DNA from: Bacillota bacterium
Lineage (GTDB): Bacteria; Bacillota; Clostridia; Clostridiales; Clostridiaceae
Assembly: GCA_021781745.1 (NCBI GenBank)
Contig: JAJXWH010000001.1
Location: 62,001 to 126,000, forward strand
Length of the DNA: 64,000 nt
Direction of reading: 5' to 3'
The notes below the pieces were generated by a model, which was not told where the DNA came from, made no database searches, and saw only the letters and a program-made list of their open reading frames with translations. Each line of letters opens with the position of its first letter. The stretch's first letter is position 1. Positions 43,021 to 51,331 of this stretch are shown here, one piece after another. The translations under genes were made by a program, and so were the position numbers.

Positions 43021-43352
43021 TGACAACTTTAAGAAATTTGTTAGAAGAATATAGAAACATAACTCTAAAATTGATAGAAAAAACTAAAAATGGTGAGGAT
43101 TTAACTAATTTAATAAAACAAAGTAATAATATTTTAGATGAAGTAAGGAAAGTTGAGTATAACAAAAATGAACTTGAAGAAATTTTAATAGAACTTAACA
43201 TAGAAAATTTAGAAAATGAATTAAGATTAACGATAAAACAGGAAATGGTAAAAATCAAAAAGAAAATAGAAAATATAAGAACTATAAAAATAGCTAGGCA
43301 AACTTACAGAAATTCTCATAGGGAGATTAAACTTTTTATAGGGAGAGCATAA
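43020..43352 (+). CDS. FliT-like small helical protein
   Basis: This 110-aa charged, all-helical protein is translated from an ATG that shares one base with the fliD stop codon, so translation is coupled. Genes at this place downstream of fliD usually encode FliT, the export chaperone of FliD. Sequence similarity in FliT is poor, so the call rests on size, helicity and position. No other motif is seen. Confidence 0.65.
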   Translation: MTTLRNLLEEYRNITLKLIEKTKNGEDLTNLIKQSNNILDEVRKVEYNKNELEEILIELNIENLENELRLTIKQEMVKIKKKIENIRTIKIARQTYRNSHREIKLFIGRA

Positions 43353-43394
43353 AAGAAAAATTCAAATAAAAAATAAAAATTTATAAAAAAACTA

Positions 43395-43422
43395 TAAAGT
43401 ATTAGAAAATATAGGCGAATAT
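43395..43422 (+). promoter_or_regulatory. Sigma-D type promoter of the flagellin gene
   Basis: TAAA (43395-43398) and CGAATA (43416-43421) are spaced by 17 bases. The -10 box departs from CGATAA by a transposed pair but the spacing matches the other sites. The leader RNA would be about 85 bases and contains a palindrome AACTCTTAAGAGTT (43448-43461) and the CsrA-type hairpin. Confidence 0.65.
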
Positions 43423-43470
43423 ATTAATATAAAGCTTATAAGCTATTAACTCTTAAGAGTTGATATAAAA

Positions 43471-43505
43471 GAACATGGATGTTCAATTTTTAAAATCAAG
43501 GAGGA
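43471..43505 (+). promoter_or_regulatory. Probable CsrA binding region in the flagellin leader
   Basis: A perfect hairpin GAACA-TGGA-TGTTC (43471-43484) presents GGA in its loop and contains the ATGGA form of the CsrA motif. A second GGA lies in the ribosome binding site AAGGAGGA (43498-43505). This two-site layout matches the known hag leader of Bacillus subtilis. The csrA and fliW genes are 3 kb upstream in the same cluster. The sequence is seen; binding is inferred. Confidence 0.65.
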
Positions 43506-43512
43506 ATTTATT

Positions 43513-44328
43513 ATGGTAATTAGACACAACATGAGTGCAGCAAATGCAAACAGAAATTTAAACATTAACAATGAGTCTTTATCAAAATCGAGTGAAAAAT
43601 TAAGTTCTGGGTACAGAATAAACAGAGCTGGAGATGATGCAGCAGGTCTTGCTATTTCAGAAAAAATGAGAGCTCAAATCAGAAGCTTGGATCAAGGTTC
43701 GTCTAATGCAGAAGATGGTATTTCACTAGTTCAAACAACTGAAGGTACATTAACTGAAACTCAAGCAATGTGCCAAAGACTTAAGACATTAGCAACTCAA
43801 GCAGCTAATGGAACATTAACAACAACTGATAGACTTAATGTTAATAAAGAAGTTACTCAATTAAAGTCAGAAATTACTAGACTTGCAACTCAAACAACAT
43901 TTAATGGTATTAAAGTTTTAGATGGTTCAGTTGGTTCTGTAGCATTCCAAGTTGGAGCAAAAGGAGGACAAAAGATTTCTCTTGCTTTAAGTTGTGCTAG
44001 TACTGGTGCTTTAGGTTTAGGTAGTTTATGTATGTCAACTTCAAACCTTGCATCTACAGCAATGGGGTTAATAGATTCTGCTATTAACAAAATTTCAACT
44101 ATGAGAGCTAACCTTGGAGCTGTTCAAAACAGATTAGAACATACTATTACAGCAACAGATAATACTTCAGAAAACTTATCATCAGCTGAATCAAGAATTA
44201 GGGATACTGATATGGCTAAAGAATATATGAACTACTCTTCAAACAATGTGTTAGTTCAAGCTGCACAATCAATGCTTTCACAAGCTAATTCAAGTTCACA
44301 AAACGTTCTTTCATTATTAAGAGGATAA
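43513..44328 (+). CDS. hag: Flagellin
   Basis: This is the filament subunit. The 271-aa protein has the standard N-terminal D0/D1 region (INNESLSKSSEKLSSGYRIN, GDDAAGLAISEKM) and the C-terminal region ending VLSLLRG; the variable centre is very short, so the filament surface is small. Three cysteines (Cys87, Cys161, Cys173) are present, unusual since most flagellins have none. Ser/Thr residues in the central part (about 155-185) are candidate glycosylation sites for the adjoining island. Leader and promoter features imply sigma-D transcription and CsrA control. A strong terminator follows. Confidence 0.96.
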   Translation: MVIRHNMSAANANRNLNINNESLSKSSEKLSSGYRINRAGDDAAGLAISEKMRAQIRSLDQGSSNAEDGISLVQTTEGTLTETQAMCQRLKTLATQAANGTLTTTDRLNVNKEVTQLKSEITRLATQTTFNGIKVLDGSVGSVAFQVGAKGGQKISLALSCASTGALGLGSLCMSTSNLASTAMGLIDSAINKISTMRANLGAVQNRLEHTITATDNTSENLSSAESRIRDTDMAKEYMNYSSNNVLVQAAQSMLSQANSSSQNVLSLLRG

Positions 44329-44376
44329 TTAATTAAGAACTAAAAGTCTTATATTAATATAAGTGAAACTGTAAAA

Positions 44377-44407
44377 ATGAGTACTATTTATAGTACTCAT
44401 TTTTTTT
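44377..44407 (+). terminator. Terminator of the flagellin gene
   Basis: A perfect 10-bp stem (ATGAGTACTA / TAGTACTCAT) with a TTTA loop is followed by seven T residues, about 50 bases past the stop codon. It isolates flagellin from the glycosylation genes downstream. Confidence 0.93.
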
Positions 44408-44466
44408 GCATTTTCAATAATTAACTTATAACATTAATAATTTGTTTACTTAAATGATTAATTAAC

Positions 44467-44493
44467 TAAAGAGTTATATAGATATAACGATAA
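44467..44493 (+). promoter_or_regulatory. Sigma-D type promoter of the Maf glycosyltransferase gene
   Basis: TAAA (44467-44470) and CGATAA (44488-44493) are 17 bases apart, identical in form to the flgM promoter. The -10 box is only about 20 bases before the ATG at 44514, giving a short leader. The site suggests that flagellin glycosylation genes are expressed with the filament. Confidence 0.72.
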
Positions 44494-44513
44494 ATAAATT
44501 AGGAGTGATTAGA

Positions 44514-46247
44514 ATGAGCTTAAATATAGAACTATCTAAAGATGGTTATAAAATTTTGAAAATAAATAAAAATGGTAAGAAAGTATACTTAGGAAGTAAA
44601 TATAATCAACAAAGAGAAGTTGAAAAGTTTATCAATTCTATTGATGAAATTACTAATAAAGATAATTTTATAATATTAGGATTGGCCTTTGGAGAGCATG
44701 TAAAAGAATTGTTAAAGAGTATTGATAAAAATAGTAAAATATTGATTATAGAATTTGATAATGAACTCATAGAGTATTGTAAAAAAGATGAAGAGATTGG
44801 TAAGATATTCAAAAATAAAAACATTAATATCGTAGAAAATGAGAATGATATTGAAAATTTTATTATAGAAAATATAACGGAAGTCAATGTGGATAGATTA
44901 CAAATTCTATATTATTGTAACTACATAAAAATATATACGGAAAAATATGATGAAACTTTTACTTTTATAAGAGATTTAGTTGCGAGAATAAAAATAAATA
45001 GGAATACATTTAGAGTACATGGAGAATTATTTTTAGAAAACACTATTTTTAATTTGCCATATATAGCAAAATCTACGCCTGCAAATAAAATGCAAAATGT
45101 TTATAAAAACAAACCAGCTATAATAGTATCAGCGGGACCTTCATTAATTAAAAATATAGATGAACTAAAGGGAGTAGAAAATGCTTTGATATTAAGTGGA
45201 GGTAGGACACTGGGGGCACTTTTGGAAAGGCATATAGAACCAAGTTGCATAGGAATTGTTGACCCTGGAATAGACTCCTATAAATTAGTAGAACCATTTA
45301 TAAACAAGGTTAAATCTCCTTTATTCTTTTGCGATTTAGCTAATGAAAGAGTTATTAAGGAACATAAAGCAGATAAAATTTTTTATTCTAATTGTAAGAT
45401 GATTTTTGATGTGTTTCAGCAAGAAATAGTTAATTTATATGGAGGAGGATCAATAGCTCATTCTTTAACTACTTTTGCAATATATATGGGATGTAGTCCT
45501 ATTATTCTTATTGGTCAGGATTTGGCTTATACTGGAGATAGAGGCCATTCTATTGATTGTGGAGATAGATGGGATGAAAAAAACTTTGATAGATACAAAG
45601 AGGAAACAGATATATTTGTAAAAGATATAAATGGAAACTTTGTTAGGACAAGTCTGGTTTTAAATGATTTTAGAGTGGCTTTTGAAAATATTATAAAGGA
45701 ATATCCTAATGTTAAATTCATAAATGCTACAGAGGGTGGGGCTAATATTGAAGGTGCAGAAAATAGAAAATTAAAGGATGTTTTAGTATCTCTAAAAAAA
45801 GATAAAATAAAACCTATGTCTAATTTCATACAACATGTAGATAGAACTAAAAATGTTATTAATGAATTAGAGAATAATCTATATTCAATTAAAGAGTATA
45901 TGAGGTTATGTGAAAGTGCGAAAAAACTTCTAAGTGAATATAAAATCAATTACTATTTAAAGAAACAAACAGGAGTTGATAAATGTATTCAAAAGCTAAA
46001 TGAAATAGATAAAAAAATTATAGAAAAGAACTATGAGATTACTTTAATAACTACAGTAATATTGAAGATAATCTTTGAAATTGAAAATGATGAAAAATTT
46101 ATGGTGAAAGCTTCAGATAGTAAAGAAGTAGCTTTCAATAAGGAATTTAGTAGAAGCAATTGTTTATATTCTGAAATTGAGAAAGTTTTAAAATCTAGTT
46201 TTGAAAGAATTGAAAAAAGTATTAACGATATGAAAGAGGAGTGTTAG
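44514..46247 (+). CDS. Motility-associated (Maf-type, DUF115) flagellin glycosyltransferase
   Basis: Proteins of this family add nonulosonic acids such as legionaminic or pseudaminic acid to Ser/Thr of flagellin in the cytoplasm before export. The central DUF115/MptE-like domain begins at about residue 200 with PAIIVSAGPSLIKNIDELKG (AIIVSAGPSL) and continues with SGGRTLGALLERHIEPSCIG, IVDPG and LIGQDLAYTGD. N- and C-terminal helical regions flank it. Length 577 aa is typical. ATG 44514 follows AGGAG at 44501-44505. Its neighbour pathway makes a CMP-nonulosonate, fitting its donor. Confidence 0.88.
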   Translation: MSLNIELSKDGYKILKINKNGKKVYLGSKYNQQREVEKFINSIDEITNKDNFIILGLAFGEHVKELLKSIDKNSKILIIEFDNELIEYCKKDEEIGKIFKNKNINIVENENDIENFIIENITEVNVDRLQILYYCNYIKIYTEKYDETFTFIRDLVARIKINRNTFRVHGELFLENTIFNLPYIAKSTPANKMQNVYKNKPAIIVSAGPSLIKNIDELKGVENALILSGGRTLGALLERHIEPSCIGIVDPGIDSYKLVEPFINKVKSPLFFCDLANERVIKEHKADKIFYSNCKMIFDVFQQEIVNLYGGGSIAHSLTTFAIYMGCSPIILIGQDLAYTGDRGHSIDCGDRWDEKNFDRYKEETDIFVKDINGNFVRTSLVLNDFRVAFENIIKEYPNVKFINATEGGANIEGAENRKLKDVLVSLKKDKIKPMSNFIQHVDRTKNVINELENNLYSIKEYMRLCESAKKLLSEYKINYYLKKQTGVDKCIQKLNEIDKKIIEKNYEITLITTVILKIIFEIENDEKFMVKASDSKEVAFNKEFSRSNCLYSEIEKVLKSSFERIEKSINDMKEEC

Positions 46248-46250
46248 ATA

Positions 46251-46610
46251 ATGGAAAAAAAATTTGATGCGTTAAAAACTGCAAATGAGTATATAGATAA
46301 TCTTAAACTGGGAATTGAAGATCTAGTTGGTAAAATTAATTCTGGACAAGAGAATAATGCTATGTTATTAATTGCAGAAATAGCCGATGGATTAGAATGG
46401 TTAATAAATGTAGTAACATTAACAGTAGAATTGCATAAAGGAGATATTTCAATTGAGAGTTTGAAAGAAAAATTAGAGGAGGTTATTGAAGCTTTGGAAA
46501 ATGAAGATTATGTTTTAACTGGAGATTTATTTAATTATGAGATTTTACCAATACTTGAAGAGATTCAAAACAATATAAGAAGTATATTTGTAATTAATAA
46601 ATTGAAATGA
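46251..46610 (+). CDS. Small helical protein coupled to the Maf gene, unknown
   Basis: This 119-aa acidic, all-helical protein begins three bases after the Maf stop codon. It has leucine-rich heptads (IDNLKLGIEDLVGKI, LKEKLEEVIEALENEDY) and no cysteine or signal. I do not recognise the family. Similar small genes sit next to Maf genes in other clostridia as far as I recall. The tight spacing suggests a partner of the glycosyltransferase or a chaperone; this is inference. Confidence 0.65.
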   Translation: MEKKFDALKTANEYIDNLKLGIEDLVGKINSGQENNAMLLIAEIADGLEWLINVVTLTVELHKGDISIESLKEKLEEVIEALENEDYVLTGDLFNYEILPILEEIQNNIRSIFVINKLK

Positions 46611-46688
46611 TAAAATTACATAATTGTTTTCGAGCCATGTGAGATATACATGCAAAATTGAAATATTGAAAGGTATGAGGAATTATTT

Positions 46689-47678
46689 ATGAAAGGAAAA
46701 GTATTAATAACAGGAGCAGATGGGTTTATTGGAAGCCATTTAACAGAAATTCTGTTGGAACAAGGTTATGACGTACGGGCATTTACTTACTATAATTCAT
46801 TTAGTTCTTGGGGATGGTTAGATACATTACCCAAAGACAAATTAAAAGAAATAGAGATTTTCACTGGTGATATACGAGATTCAAATGGGGTAAGAGAAGC
46901 AATGAAAGGTATAGATGAAGTTTTTCACTTAGCAGCATTAATTGCTATTCCATTTAGTTATCATTCACCAGATTCTTATGTAGATACTAATATAAAAGGA
47001 ACTTTAAATGTACTCCAAGCAGCAAAAGATTTCAATACATCACGTATACTTATTACGTCAACTTCAGAGGTATATGGAACAGCTCAATATGTGCCTATTG
47101 ATGAAAAACATCCATATCAGGGACAATCTCCATATTCAGCAACTAAAATCGGTGCAGATAGATTAGCTGAATCTTTTTATAGAAGTTTCAATATGCCAAT
47201 TAGTATTGTAAGGCCATTTAATACATATGGTCCAAGACAATCAGCAAGAGCAGTTATACCAACTATAATAACTCAATTATTGTCGGGGCAAACTGAAATA
47301 AAGCTTGGAGCATTGTCACCAACTAGAGATTTTAATTATGTAAAAGATACTGCAAATGGATTTGTTGAGATAGCTAAAAGTAACAAAACTATAGGAGAAG
47401 AAATAAATATTGCAACAGAGAAAGAAATATCAATAGAAGACTTAGCAAAAGAATTAATAAAACAAATAAATCCAAGTGCTAAAATAATTTGTGATGAGGA
47501 AAGAATAAGGCCTGATAAAAGTGAAGTAAACAGATTACTTGGTTCAAATAAAAAAATAAAAGAATTAACTAACTGGGCGTCTAAATATACTTTTGAACAA
47601 GGTATAAAAGAAACCATAGAATGGTTTAAAGTTAAGGAAAATATAGCCGGCTACAAGACTAATATTTATAATATATAG
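46689..47678 (+). CDS. legB: Nucleotide-sugar 4,6-dehydratase LegB
   Basis: LegB is the first committed enzyme of legionaminic acid synthesis; it dehydrates GDP-GlcNAc (UDP-GlcNAc in some species) to a 4-keto-6-deoxy sugar. The short-chain dehydrogenase fold is clear: GADGFIGSHL at residues 7-16, the Ser-Tyr-Lys site with TSTSEVYG and SPYSATKIGADR, and the C-terminal sugar-binding part. The length of 329 aa is standard. Assignment to legB over other epimerases rests on the gene order legB-legC-ptmE-legI-legG-legF. Confidence 0.88.
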   Translation: MKGKVLITGADGFIGSHLTEILLEQGYDVRAFTYYNSFSSWGWLDTLPKDKLKEIEIFTGDIRDSNGVREAMKGIDEVFHLAALIAIPFSYHSPDSYVDTNIKGTLNVLQAAKDFNTSRILITSTSEVYGTAQYVPIDEKHPYQGQSPYSATKIGADRLAESFYRSFNMPISIVRPFNTYGPRQSARAVIPTIITQLLSGQTEIKLGALSPTRDFNYVKDTANGFVEIAKSNKTIGEEINIATEKEISIEDLAKELIKQINPSAKIICDEERIRPDKSEVNRLLGSNKKIKELTNWASKYTFEQGIKETIEWFKVKENIAGYKTNIYNI

Positions 47679-47733
47679 AAAAATAAAATTTAGTAATATT
47701 ACCAAGAAAATAAAAAGATGAGCAGGTGATTAG

Positions 47734-48897
47734 ATGCGTGAATTTATCCCATTATCAGTTCCAAATTTAAAAGGAAATGAATTAAAGTATGTTATAAATG
47801 CATTGGAAGAAGAATGGGTATCTACTGGAGGAGCATATATTGATACATTTGAAAAGAATATCGCAAATTATTTAAAGTTGGAATCAGCAATAGCTTGCCA
47901 AAGTGGAACAGCAGCTATTCATCTTTCTTTGATACAAAGTGGTGTAGAGCTTGGAGATGAGGTTATAGTTCCTACTTTAACATTTATTGCAGCAGTTAAT
48001 CCAGTAAAATACTGTGAGGCATTTCCAGTATTTATAGATTGTGATGATTCTTTATGCTTAGATGCTACTAAGTTAAAAGAATTTTGTGAGCATGAATGCA
48101 ATTTTGTAGAAGGAGTCTTGATTAATAGAAAAAGTAATAGAAAAATAAAGGCAATTATTGTTGTGCATGTTTTTGGAAATTTGGCGAATATGGATGAAAT
48201 TATGAAAGTAGCTGGGAAATATAATTTGAAAGTTATTGAAGACTCTACAGAAGCTTTAGGTTCGTATTATACTGATGGAGAGTACAAAGGGAAGTTTGCA
48301 GGAACTATTGGAGATTTTGGTTGCTATTCTTTTAATGGAAATAAGATAATTACTACTGGCGGAGGCGGCATGGTAGTCTCTAAAAATCCAGAGGATTTAA
48401 AGAAAATAAAATATCTTTCCACACAAGCTAAAGATGATACCTTATATTATATACATGATGCTATTGGTTACAACTATCGAATGACCAATCTTCAAGGAGC
48501 CATTGGTGTTGCACAATTAGAAAAACTTGAGGAGTTTATAGAAATAAAAAAAGAGAATTATTACCTATATAAAGAATTATTTGAAGAAATTACTGGAATG
48601 AAATTATTAGATTTTAATGAAAATACTAGACCTAATTTTTGGTTTTATTCATTACTAATAAAAGATGATAAAATAAATAGAGATATGATGATTAAAAAGT
48701 TAGAGGAAAATAAAATTCAAACACGGCCTATATGGGGACTTATTCATGAGCAAAAACCTTATTTACAGACTCAAAATTATAAAATTGAAAAAGCTTATTA
48801 TTATCATGACAGAGTTATTAATATACCTTGTAGTTCAAACCTGAAGCAAGAAGAGGTAAATGATATAGTGAAAATTATAAGAAATATCATATTATGA
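47734..48897 (+). CDS. legC: Aminotransferase LegC
   Basis: LegC is a DegT/DnrJ/EryC1-type PLP aminotransferase that adds an amino group to C4 of the keto-sugar made by LegB. Signs include SVPNLKGNELKYVINALEEEWVSTGGAY-like start (quoted in part: NALEEEWVSTGGAY), SGTAAIHLSL, the PLP aspartate in VIEDSTEALGS, and the PLP lysine in FNGNKIITTGGGG. At 387 aa it is normal. AGCAGGTG precedes the ATG. It follows legB directly and is nine bases upstream of the nucleotidyltransferase gene. Confidence 0.9.
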   Translation: MREFIPLSVPNLKGNELKYVINALEEEWVSTGGAYIDTFEKNIANYLKLESAIACQSGTAAIHLSLIQSGVELGDEVIVPTLTFIAAVNPVKYCEAFPVFIDCDDSLCLDATKLKEFCEHECNFVEGVLINRKSNRKIKAIIVVHVFGNLANMDEIMKVAGKYNLKVIEDSTEALGSYYTDGEYKGKFAGTIGDFGCYSFNGNKIITTGGGGMVVSKNPEDLKKIKYLSTQAKDDTLYYIHDAIGYNYRMTNLQGAIGVAQLEKLEEFIEIKKENYYLYKELFEEITGMKLLDFNENTRPNFWFYSLLIKDDKINRDMMIKKLEENKIQTRPIWGLIHEQKPYLQTQNYKIEKAYYYHDRVINIPCSSNLKQEEVNDIVKIIRNIIL

Positions 48898-48913
48898 TAA
48901 AGGGGTGATGAAC

Positions 48914-49957
48914 TTGAAAGATTTATTTGTTGATAAAGATATATCAATTAGAGAAGCAATAAAGAAATTAGATGCTACAGCTAAAAAAATATTATTAGTG
49001 GTTGAAAATGAGAAATTAATTGGAACTGTTACTGATGGTGATATAAGAAGATGGATTTTAAAAAATGGTGATTTTAATTTTGAAGTCTATAATATAATGA
49101 ACCAAAATCCAATATTCTTATACTTAACAGAAAAACATTTAGCAAAAGGTTTGATGAAGGAAAAATCAATTGAGTCCATACCAATAGTTGATGATAATAA
49201 TAAAGTTATCGATATTATATTTTGGAATGATGATATGGAATCTGGATTTAATAACTATGAAAATATATCATCTCCAGTTGTTATAATGGCAGGTGGTAAG
49301 GGGACAAGATTATATCCATATACCAAAATTTTACCAAAGCCATTAATTCCAATTGGAGATTTTTCTATTACAGAGAGAATAATTAATAGGTTTACTAGAT
49401 TTGGGTGTATTAATTTTTATTTAACTGTAAATTATAAAAAAAATATGATAAAAGCATATTTTGATGATATGGAGAAGAATTATGAAATCTCATATATAGA
49501 AGAAGAAAAATTTCTAGGAACAGGCGGCAGTTTATATTTATTAAATGATAAAATAAATGAAACTTTTTTTGTAAGCAATTGTGATATTTTAGTAGATGCT
49601 AATTATTCAGATATACTTAAGTACCATAAAGACAATAATAACTTAATTACAATTGTTACATCATTAAAAAATTACCAAATACCATATGGTATTATTAGAT
49701 TAGGAAATGATGGACAAGTTATTGGAACAACTGAAAAACCTCAGTATGATTATCTTGTTAATACAGGTTTTTATGTTTTAGAACCAGAAACCTTAAAGGA
49801 TGTTCCGGAAAATACTTTTTTTCATATAACGGATTTAATTAATAAGTATATAGAGGAAGGAAAAAAGGTGGGAACATATCCAATAACAGAAAATTCATGG
49901 CTTGATATGGGGGAACTTAAAGAAATGGATAGAATGATTAATAAATTAAAATTATAA
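48914..49957 (+). CDS. ptmE: CBS-domain sugar nucleotidyltransferase (PtmE-like)
   Basis: This 347-aa protein joins a pair of CBS domains (about residues 1-115) to a nucleotidyltransferase domain starting at VVIMAGGKGTRLYPYT. In Campylobacter, PtmE makes GDP-GlcN from GlcN-1-phosphate and starts the GDP route to legionaminic acid; the same architecture and locus suggest that role here. Other signatures are LPKPLIPIGD, FFVSNCDIL and the C-terminal LDMGEL. TTG 48914 (MKDLF) is preferred since AAAGGGGTG precedes it; GTG 48905 and ATG 48908 also are in frame. Confidence 0.82.
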   Translation: MKDLFVDKDISIREAIKKLDATAKKILLVVENEKLIGTVTDGDIRRWILKNGDFNFEVYNIMNQNPIFLYLTEKHLAKGLMKEKSIESIPIVDDNNKVIDIIFWNDDMESGFNNYENISSPVVIMAGGKGTRLYPYTKILPKPLIPIGDFSITERIINRFTRFGCINFYLTVNYKKNMIKAYFDDMEKNYEISYIEEEKFLGTGGSLYLLNDKINETFFVSNCDILVDANYSDILKYHKDNNNLITIVTSLKNYQIPYGIIRLGNDGQVIGTTEKPQYDYLVNTGFYVLEPETLKDVPENTFFHITDLINKYIEEGKKVGTYPITENSWLDMGELKEMDRMINKLKL

Positions 49958-50002
49958 AAATAAAGGTACATATTAGCATATTATTAAGATGGGGGTTTAG
50001 TA

Positions 50003-51292
50003 GTGAGAAAAAAAAGAATATTAGTATATCCTTGTGGAACTGAAATAGGTCTTGAAGTATATCGCTCACTTAATAATTCAACATATTTTGAAATTATAGG
50101 CGGTTCAAGTACATATGATCATGGAAGATTTGTATATAAAAAGCATATTGATAAATTACCCTTCATAACTGACAATAGCAGTGAAAAAGAGATAGAAAAA
50201 TTAAATGAATTTATTGAAAAATATCATATAGATTATGTATATCCGGCAATGGACGGAGTTATTTACAATTTATCAAAATATAGAAGTATTTTAAAATGTA
50301 AATTGGTTGCGCCGAATTTTGAAACTGTGAAGATTACGCGATCAAAGCTTTTAACATATGAATTATTAAAAGATATAATTAAGGTTCCTGTAATCTATAA
50401 TTTAGATGAATGCAAGAAGAGATTACCAATATTTATAAAGCCAGATATTGGACAAGGCTCAGTAGGAGCATATAAAATTCAAACAGAAGAAGAATTGGAT
50501 TATTATGCACGAAAAGCAGATAAAAAGATTATTTTTATGGAATATCTTCCAGGAGAAGAATATACAATAGACTGTTTTACCAACAAAAATGGAGAATTAA
50601 TATATGCATCAGGAAGAGGACGTAAGAGAATAAAAGGCGGAATAAGTGTTAATGCTATTAAAATAGAAAATACATTGTTTATGAAAATTGCAAAGAAAAT
50701 AAATGAGAAATTGAATCAATATGGCGGTTGGTTTTTCCAACTTAAGCAAAATGAAAGTGGAGAATTAGTCCTCTTAGAAGTGGCATCAAGAATAGCAGGA
50801 GGATCATCGTATTCACGTTGTTTAGGCGTAAACTTACCTATGCTTACTATGTTCGAATATGAAGGAAATCTTATTGATTCTGTAATGATAAATAAATGTG
50901 ATTTAGAAATGGATAGAGCTTTGTATAACTCTTATAAGATAGATATTTCCTATGAAAATGTTTATATTGATTATGATGATACTTTGATTATAAATGGAAA
51001 AATTAATACACAATTAATATCTTTTTTATATGACTGCATAAATAAGAAGGTTAAAATATTCTTAATAACAAAGCATAAGGGAGATATAACTAATGATTTA
51101 TGTGAAAAAAAACTTAATGGTATATTTGATAAAGTAATTCTTTTAAAAGATACTGATAAAAAACATGATTATATAACAAGTAAAAATTCTATATTTATAG
51201 ATGACTCCTATGGTGAAAGATATGATGTATTTAAAGAAAAAGGAATTCCAACTTTTGATACTCATATGATAGAATGTCTTATTAATAATTAA
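50003..51292 (+). CDS. ATP-grasp ligase fused to a HAD-like phosphatase domain
   Basis: The 429-aa protein has two enzymatic parts. Residues ~1-310 are an ATP-grasp carboxylate-amine ligase: a pre-ATP-grasp domain (ILVYPCGTEIGLEVYRSL), the ATP-binding FIKPDIGQGSVGAYKI, and the metal site LLEVASRIAGG, in which a Ser stands where many members have Asn. Residues ~318-429 are a HAD-like domain with Asp323 and Asp325 in YIDYDDTL, ITKHKGD and FIDDSYGE. It sits inside the legionaminic operon, between ptmE and legI. It may attach an amino acid or other acyl group to the sugar; substrate unknown. GTG start. Confidence 0.85.
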   Translation: MRKKRILVYPCGTEIGLEVYRSLNNSTYFEIIGGSSTYDHGRFVYKKHIDKLPFITDNSSEKEIEKLNEFIEKYHIDYVYPAMDGVIYNLSKYRSILKCKLVAPNFETVKITRSKLLTYELLKDIIKVPVIYNLDECKKRLPIFIKPDIGQGSVGAYKIQTEEELDYYARKADKKIIFMEYLPGEEYTIDCFTNKNGELIYASGRGRKRIKGGISVNAIKIENTLFMKIAKKINEKLNQYGGWFFQLKQNESGELVLLEVASRIAGGSSYSRCLGVNLPMLTMFEYEGNLIDSVMINKCDLEMDRALYNSYKIDISYENVYIDYDDTLIINGKINTQLISFLYDCINKKVKIFLITKHKGDITNDLCEKKLNGIFDKVILLKDTDKKHDYITSKNSIFIDDSYGERYDVFKEKGIPTFDTHMIECLINN

Positions 51293-51331
51293 GAATTTTT
51301 TATTGTGAACCAATACAGAGGAGATGTTAAA

